Shown: positions 5,271 to 7,760 of the stretch, piece by piece
Numbering within the stretch: the stretch's first letter is position 1
Layout: each line of letters starts with the position of its first letter
Assembly: GCA_002343455.1 (NCBI GenBank)
Contig: DDSR01000095.1
Coordinates: 1 to 7,760, forward strand
Direction of reading: 5' to 3'
Length of the DNA stretch: 7,760 nucleotides
Source of the DNA: Deltaproteobacteria bacterium UBA2385
Lineage (GTDB): Bacteria; Myxococcota_A; UBA796; UBA2385
Notes under the pieces: model-generated
Told to the model about the DNA's origin: nothing
Seen by the model: only the letters and a program-made list of their open reading frames with translations
Database searches by the model: none
Position numbers and translations under genes: made by a program

Positions 5271-5648
5271 ATGAGACTGGTCCTCGGCATCGCCGCGATG
5301 GGGGCGCTCGGCGCTGTGAGCCGCCACCTCTGCGGGCAGTGGGTCAAGGCCAACGTCGACCTGGACTTCCCGCTGGCGACCTTGCTGATCAACGCGCTGG
5401 GCAGCTTGCTGCTCGGCCTGCTGGCGGGGCTGGCCAGCTCAGGCCTGGTCCCCGAGCATCTACGCGGCCCGCTGGCCATCGGCCTGCTGGGCTCGTTCAC
5501 CACCTTCTCGACCTTCAGCGTCGAGACCCTGACCCTGGTCAACGACGGGAGGCCGTGGGCCGCCCTGCTCAACGTGCTGCTCCAGGTGCTGATCGGCGTC
5601 GCGGCGGCAGGGGCGGGGCTGCTGTTGGGCCGGGCGGGAGTCGCCTGA
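5271..5648 (+). CDS. crcB: fluoride ion channel CrcB/Fluc
   Basis: A 125-residue inner-membrane protein with the Fluc/CrcB layout of four helices. Landmarks are GALGAVSRHL (11-20, with conserved Arg18), PLATLLINALGSLLLGLL (34-51, with the pore Asn41), GLLGSFTTFSTFSVET (71-86, holding the phenylalanines and the central Na+-site helix break) and a last helix at about 97-120. Fluc proteins work as antiparallel dual-topology dimers that passively export cytoplasmic fluoride. Length is normal for the family, and the single gene fits a homodimer. The start at 5271 gives the usual short N-terminus; only a weak AGG (5259-5261) precedes it. The 36-bp leader is too short for a fluoride riboswitch and shows no match to one. 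The crotonase gene begins one base after its stop. Confidence 0.95.
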   Translation: MRLVLGIAAMGALGAVSRHLCGQWVKANVDLDFPLATLLINALGSLLLGLLAGLASSGLVPEHLRGPLAIGLLGSFTTFSTFSVETLTLVNDGRPWAALLNVLLQVLIGVAAAGAGLLLGRAGVA

Positions 5649-5649
5649 G

Positions 5650-6390
5650 ATGACGGTGCGCGTCGAGGTAGAAGGGCCTGTCTGGACGGTGATCCTGTCG
5701 CGGCCCGAGCGGCGCAACGCCGTCGATCGGGCCACGGCCCAGGCCCTGGCGGACGCCTTCCGGGCCTTCGATGCCAATGCCGTCGCCCGGGTGGCGGTGC
5801 TCTGGGGCGAGGGCGGCCATTTCTGCGCGGGCGCCGATCTCAAGGCCATCGCCGAGGGCCAACCCAACCGGGTGGAAGCCGATGGTGACGGGCCGATGGG
5901 CCCCACCCGGATGCTGCTCTCCAAGCCGGTCATCGCCGCCATCGCCGGTCACGCCGTCGCCGGCGGGCTGGAGCTGGCCTGCTGGTGCGATCTGCGGGTG
6001 GTCGAAGCCGACGCCGTGCTGGGGGTCTTCTGCCGCCGCGTCGGTGTGCCGTTGATCGACGGGGGAACCGTCCGCCTGCCGCGCATCGTCGGCCTGGGCC
6101 GGGCGCTGGACCTGATCCTGACCGGGCGGGAGGTGCGGGCGGAGGAGGCTCGGCTCATCGGCCTCGCCGATCGGGTCGTGCCACCGGGCCGGGCGCGAGA
6201 GGAGGCCGAGGCCCTGGCCGCCCAGCTGGCGACCCTGCCCCAGGCCGCCCTGCGAGGGGATCGCCTGAGCGTCTACCGAGGCCTGGATCTGCCGCTGGAG
6301 CAGGCCTTGCAGGAGGAGCTGGCCCTGGGCCGCGCGGCGCTGGCGCACGAGGCCCTGGCCGGCGCCCGCCGCTTCCGCGACACGAGATGA
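5650..6390 (+). CDS. enoyl-CoA hydratase/isomerase (crotonase) family protein
   Basis: A 246-residue crotonase-fold protein acting on acyl-CoA thioesters in the cytoplasm; the exact reaction is unknown. Visible landmarks are ILSRPERRNAVD (15-26), the first oxyanion-hole segment GGHFCAGADLKAI (55-67), the second AGHAVAGGLELACWCDLRVV (99-118), and GVFCRRVGVPLIDGGTVRLPRIVG (125-148), then the C-terminal trimer-forming helices with LTGREVRAEEARLIGLADRVV. Glu108 aligns with rat hydratase Glu144. The position of the second catalytic acid, Glu164, is occupied by Cys128 in the GVFCRR motif. That motif, as I recall it, marks an existing subfamily annotated as enoyl-CoA hydratase, so simple hydratase activity should not be assumed. 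The gene is coupled to crcB (TGA-G-ATG), with GGGAG (5635-5639) upstream, and its stop overlaps the next start in ATGA. Confidence 0.9.
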   Translation: MTVRVEVEGPVWTVILSRPERRNAVDRATAQALADAFRAFDANAVARVAVLWGEGGHFCAGADLKAIAEGQPNRVEADGDGPMGPTRMLLSKPVIAAIAGHAVAGGLELACWCDLRVVEADAVLGVFCRRVGVPLIDGGTVRLPRIVGLGRALDLILTGREVRAEEARLIGLADRVVPPGRAREEAEALAAQLATLPQAALRGDRLSVYRGLDLPLEQALQEELALGRAALAHEALAGARRFRDTR

Positions 6391-7340
6391 TCCGCCGAGG
6401 CCCCCTGCTGATGGCCGGCGCGGCCCTGGCCTTCACCCTGATGGTGGCCCTGGTCAAGCACGCCCGCGCGGAGCTGGAGGCCACCGAGATCATGTTCTGG
6501 CGCAGCCTCGTGGGCGTGCCGCTGGCCTGGATCAGCCTGCGCGGGCTGAGCATCCGCCCGGTCGCCACCCGACTGCTCCTGCTGCGGGTGGTGCTCGGCT
6601 TCTGCGCCATGCTGAGCTTCTTCACGGCCGCCAAGGGCCTCGCCCTGGCCGAGCAGAGCCTGATCGGGCGGATCCAGCCGCTGCTGATCGCCGTGCTGGC
6701 CCCCGCCTTCCTGGGCGCCGACGAGAAGGCCGAGGCCCGCACCTGGGGTGCCCTCGCCCTAGGCCTGCTAGGCTCTGTCGTGCTGCTGGCTCCCGGCCTG
6801 CAGGGGGGCGGGCTGTGGGGCCTGTGGGCCCTCGCCTCGGCCATCTTCTCCGCCGCGGCACACACCACCCTACGGGCGCTAGGCCGCAGCGATCACCCCG
6901 CGGTCGTCGTGCTCTGGTTCCAGATCGGCATCACGCCGATCGCCTGGCTGCTTCACGTCCTGGTCGCGGGAGAGGCGCCGGCCGTGCCGCCAGTGGACCT
7001 CTGGCCCGCCATCGCCGGCGTCGGGGCCCTGGCCGTCGTCGGTCAGAGCCTGATGACCCGGGCTTACCAGCTCGACCGCGCCGCGACGGTCGCCGGGGCG
7101 GAGTACAGCGGGCCGCTCTGGGCCATCCTGCTGGACCTTCTGATCTGGAAGGCCGAGCCGGGCTGGCACATCCTGGTCGGCGGGGCGATCATCGTCCTCG
7201 CCGGGCTGATGGTGCTCTTCCAGCGGCCCGGGGCGCCCCCTCAGACCGCGATGCGGACCTCGCAGGACCAGCCGCCCGAGGCGTCCTCGACCACGGCCAT
7301 GACCGGGGCGTCCTCGACGAAGGGATCGGCGTCCAGGTAG
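6387..7340 (+). CDS. EamA/DMT-superfamily transporter, 10 TM, with C-terminal extension
   Basis: A 317-residue inner-membrane protein with the duplicated EamA architecture: five helices in residues 5-137 and five in 142-278. Typical features are the opening GPLLMAGAALAFTLMVALVKHA with positive flanks, an acidic residue after helix one (EATEIMFWRS, 31-40), LAEQSLIGRIQPLLIAVLA (87-105), and in the second repeat AEYSGPLWAILLDLLIWKAEP (238-258) followed by the final helix. DMT carriers export amino acids, drugs or other small metabolites; the substrate cannot be told. The start is fixed by the ATGA overlap with the crotonase stop, implying translational coupling; no Shine-Dalgarno is seen. The transporter proper ends near VLFQRP (276-281). 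The last 36 or so residues are polar, Ser/Thr-rich, and encoded opposite the end of the dioxygenase gene, so the extension may be incidental. Confidence 0.9.
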   Translation: MIRRGPLLMAGAALAFTLMVALVKHARAELEATEIMFWRSLVGVPLAWISLRGLSIRPVATRLLLLRVVLGFCAMLSFFTAAKGLALAEQSLIGRIQPLLIAVLAPAFLGADEKAEARTWGALALGLLGSVVLLAPGLQGGGLWGLWALASAIFSAAAHTTLRALGRSDHPAVVVLWFQIGITPIAWLLHVLVAGEAPAVPPVDLWPAIAGVGALAVVGQSLMTRAYQLDRAATVAGAEYSGPLWAILLDLLIWKAEPGWHILVGGAIIVLAGLMVLFQRPGAPPQTAMRTSQDQPPEASSTTAMTGASSTKGSASR

Positions 7341-7760
7341 GGGTCGTCTTCGAAGTAGAGCTGGGTGGTCAGCCGCTCCTCGTCCTGCACCCGGACCTTG
7401 AGGTGCAGGTGCGCGGGGCGGAACTGCGAGCCGTTCAGGTAGAAGCCGGGGACCATCGTCGTGAAGCGGACCCGGCCGTCCGCGTCCGAGGTCCCGACGC
7501 CCCGGTAGCGCATCTCGGCGCTGCTGTTGTCGTACGCGCCGCTGGGGTCGGCCTGCCAGAGGTCGAGCTCGGCGCCGACGATGGGCGCGCAGGCGCCGTC
7601 GACGAGCTGGATCTCCAGCGAGAGGACGGTGCCCGTGTCCCCAGCCGTCGTCAGGTCGGTGCGGGCGGGGGCGCCCTCCCGGTAGAAGGGCCCCTCGATG
7701 TTGTCGTCGGTGGGCAGGCAGCCGTCGCTGCCGCCCCCGTCGCTGCCGCCCCCGTCGCTG
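7241..7760 (-). CDS. intradiol ring-cleavage dioxygenase family protein, C-terminal part (5' end beyond window)
   Basis: The last 172 residues of a protocatechuate 3,4-dioxygenase/catechol 1,2-dioxygenase-type protein. Reading from the right edge: a Ser-Asp-Gly-rich linker; DDNIEGPFYREGAP (about 7667-7708); CAPIVGAELDLWQADPSGAYD; MRYRGVGTSDADGRVRFTT; VPGFY; FRPAHLHLKV; and LTTQLYFEDDP. All four non-heme Fe(III) ligands appear present: Tyr in GAYD (codon 7532-7534), Tyr in PGFY (7439-7441), and the two His of RPAHLH (7409-7411 and 7403-7405). Family members cleave catechol-type rings between the hydroxyls. The low-complexity linker before the domain suggests an exported protein or lipoprotein, as in other extracellular intradiol-like proteins; its signal peptide lies outside the window. 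An internal ATG at 7513 would remove one ligand and the early domain, so it is not the start. The stop at 7241-7243 lies inside the transporter gene. Confidence 0.88.
   Translation of the reverse strand, partial: SDGGGSDGGGSDGCLPTDDNIEGPFYREGAPARTDLTTAGDTGTVLSLEIQLVDGACAPIVGAELDLWQADPSGAYDNSSAEMRYRGVGTSDADGRVRFTTMVPGFYLNGSQFRPAHLHLKVRVQDEERLTTQLYFEDDPYLDADPFVEDAPVMAVVEDASGGWSCEVRIAV
7723..7760 (-). repeat. 15-bp tandem repeat encoding SDGGG units
   Basis: The unit CGTCGCTGCCGCCCC occurs exactly at 7723-7737 and 7738-7752, then partly at 7753-7760 where the window ends. It is in frame and encodes Ser-Asp-Gly-Gly-Gly in the dioxygenase linker. Because the unit is a multiple of three, copy-number change would alter linker length without a frameshift. 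The total number of copies is unknown. Confidence 0.85.

Overview
The window is about 7.8 kb of very GC-rich (roughly 70% by eye), densely coding bacterial DNA. Strong G/C third-position bias, several lipoproteins with very short signal peptides, Gly/Ser/Asp/Thr-rich linkers (a repeated SDGGG unit; a DTGDSTGS stretch), an EF-hand protein and a formylglycine-generating-enzyme (FGE)-like protein together suggest a myxobacterium-like (Myxococcota / former Deltaproteobacteria) chromosome. This taxonomic call is inference from style; no rRNA or marker gene is present.

Layout. (1) Left, minus strand: a lipoprotein of unknown function (572-1450), followed one base later by a FabZ-like 3-hydroxyacyl-ACP dehydratase (570 down to the left edge, incomplete). 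(2) 1451-2083: a 633-bp divergent intergenic region, the only long non-coding stretch. It has an unusual density of short inverted and repeated motifs: a CTGCAAC heptamer in both orientations, a CCAGGT/ACCTGG dyad, a 9-bp hairpin and a GTGCC/GGCAC palindrome. (3) 2084-7340, plus strand: seven co-directional genes. They encode a compact FGE-like protein without the FGE cysteine motif, a lipoprotein with an alpha/beta-hydrolase-like layout but no nucleophile serine, a two-helix membrane protein with a TPR-like tail, an EF-hand protein, the fluoride channel CrcB/Fluc, a crotonase-fold enoyl-CoA hydratase/isomerase homologue, and a 10-TM EamA/DMT-family transporter. Several junctions are tight (TGA-G-ATG, ATGA, and a double ATGA relay), suggesting translational coupling and one or two operons. 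(4) Right, minus strand: the C-terminal part of an intradiol ring-cleavage dioxygenase, probably exported, entering from the right edge and overlapping the transporter gene tail-to-tail by 100 bp.

How the genes work together. No single pathway ties the block together. crcB, crotonase and transporter are packed like an operon but have unrelated known roles (fluoride export, CoA-thioester chemistry, metabolite export). The FGE-like protein and the hydrolase-like lipoprotein both keep a recognisable fold while lacking expected catalytic residues. I see no convincing new defence, mobile or biosynthetic system. The points most worth following are the motif-rich intergenic region, the apparent pseudo-hydrolase lipoprotein, the six-codon relay ORF, the third EF-hand loop with an insertion, and the convergent overlap. 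No tRNA, rRNA, CRISPR array, insertion sequence or T-tract terminator was seen.
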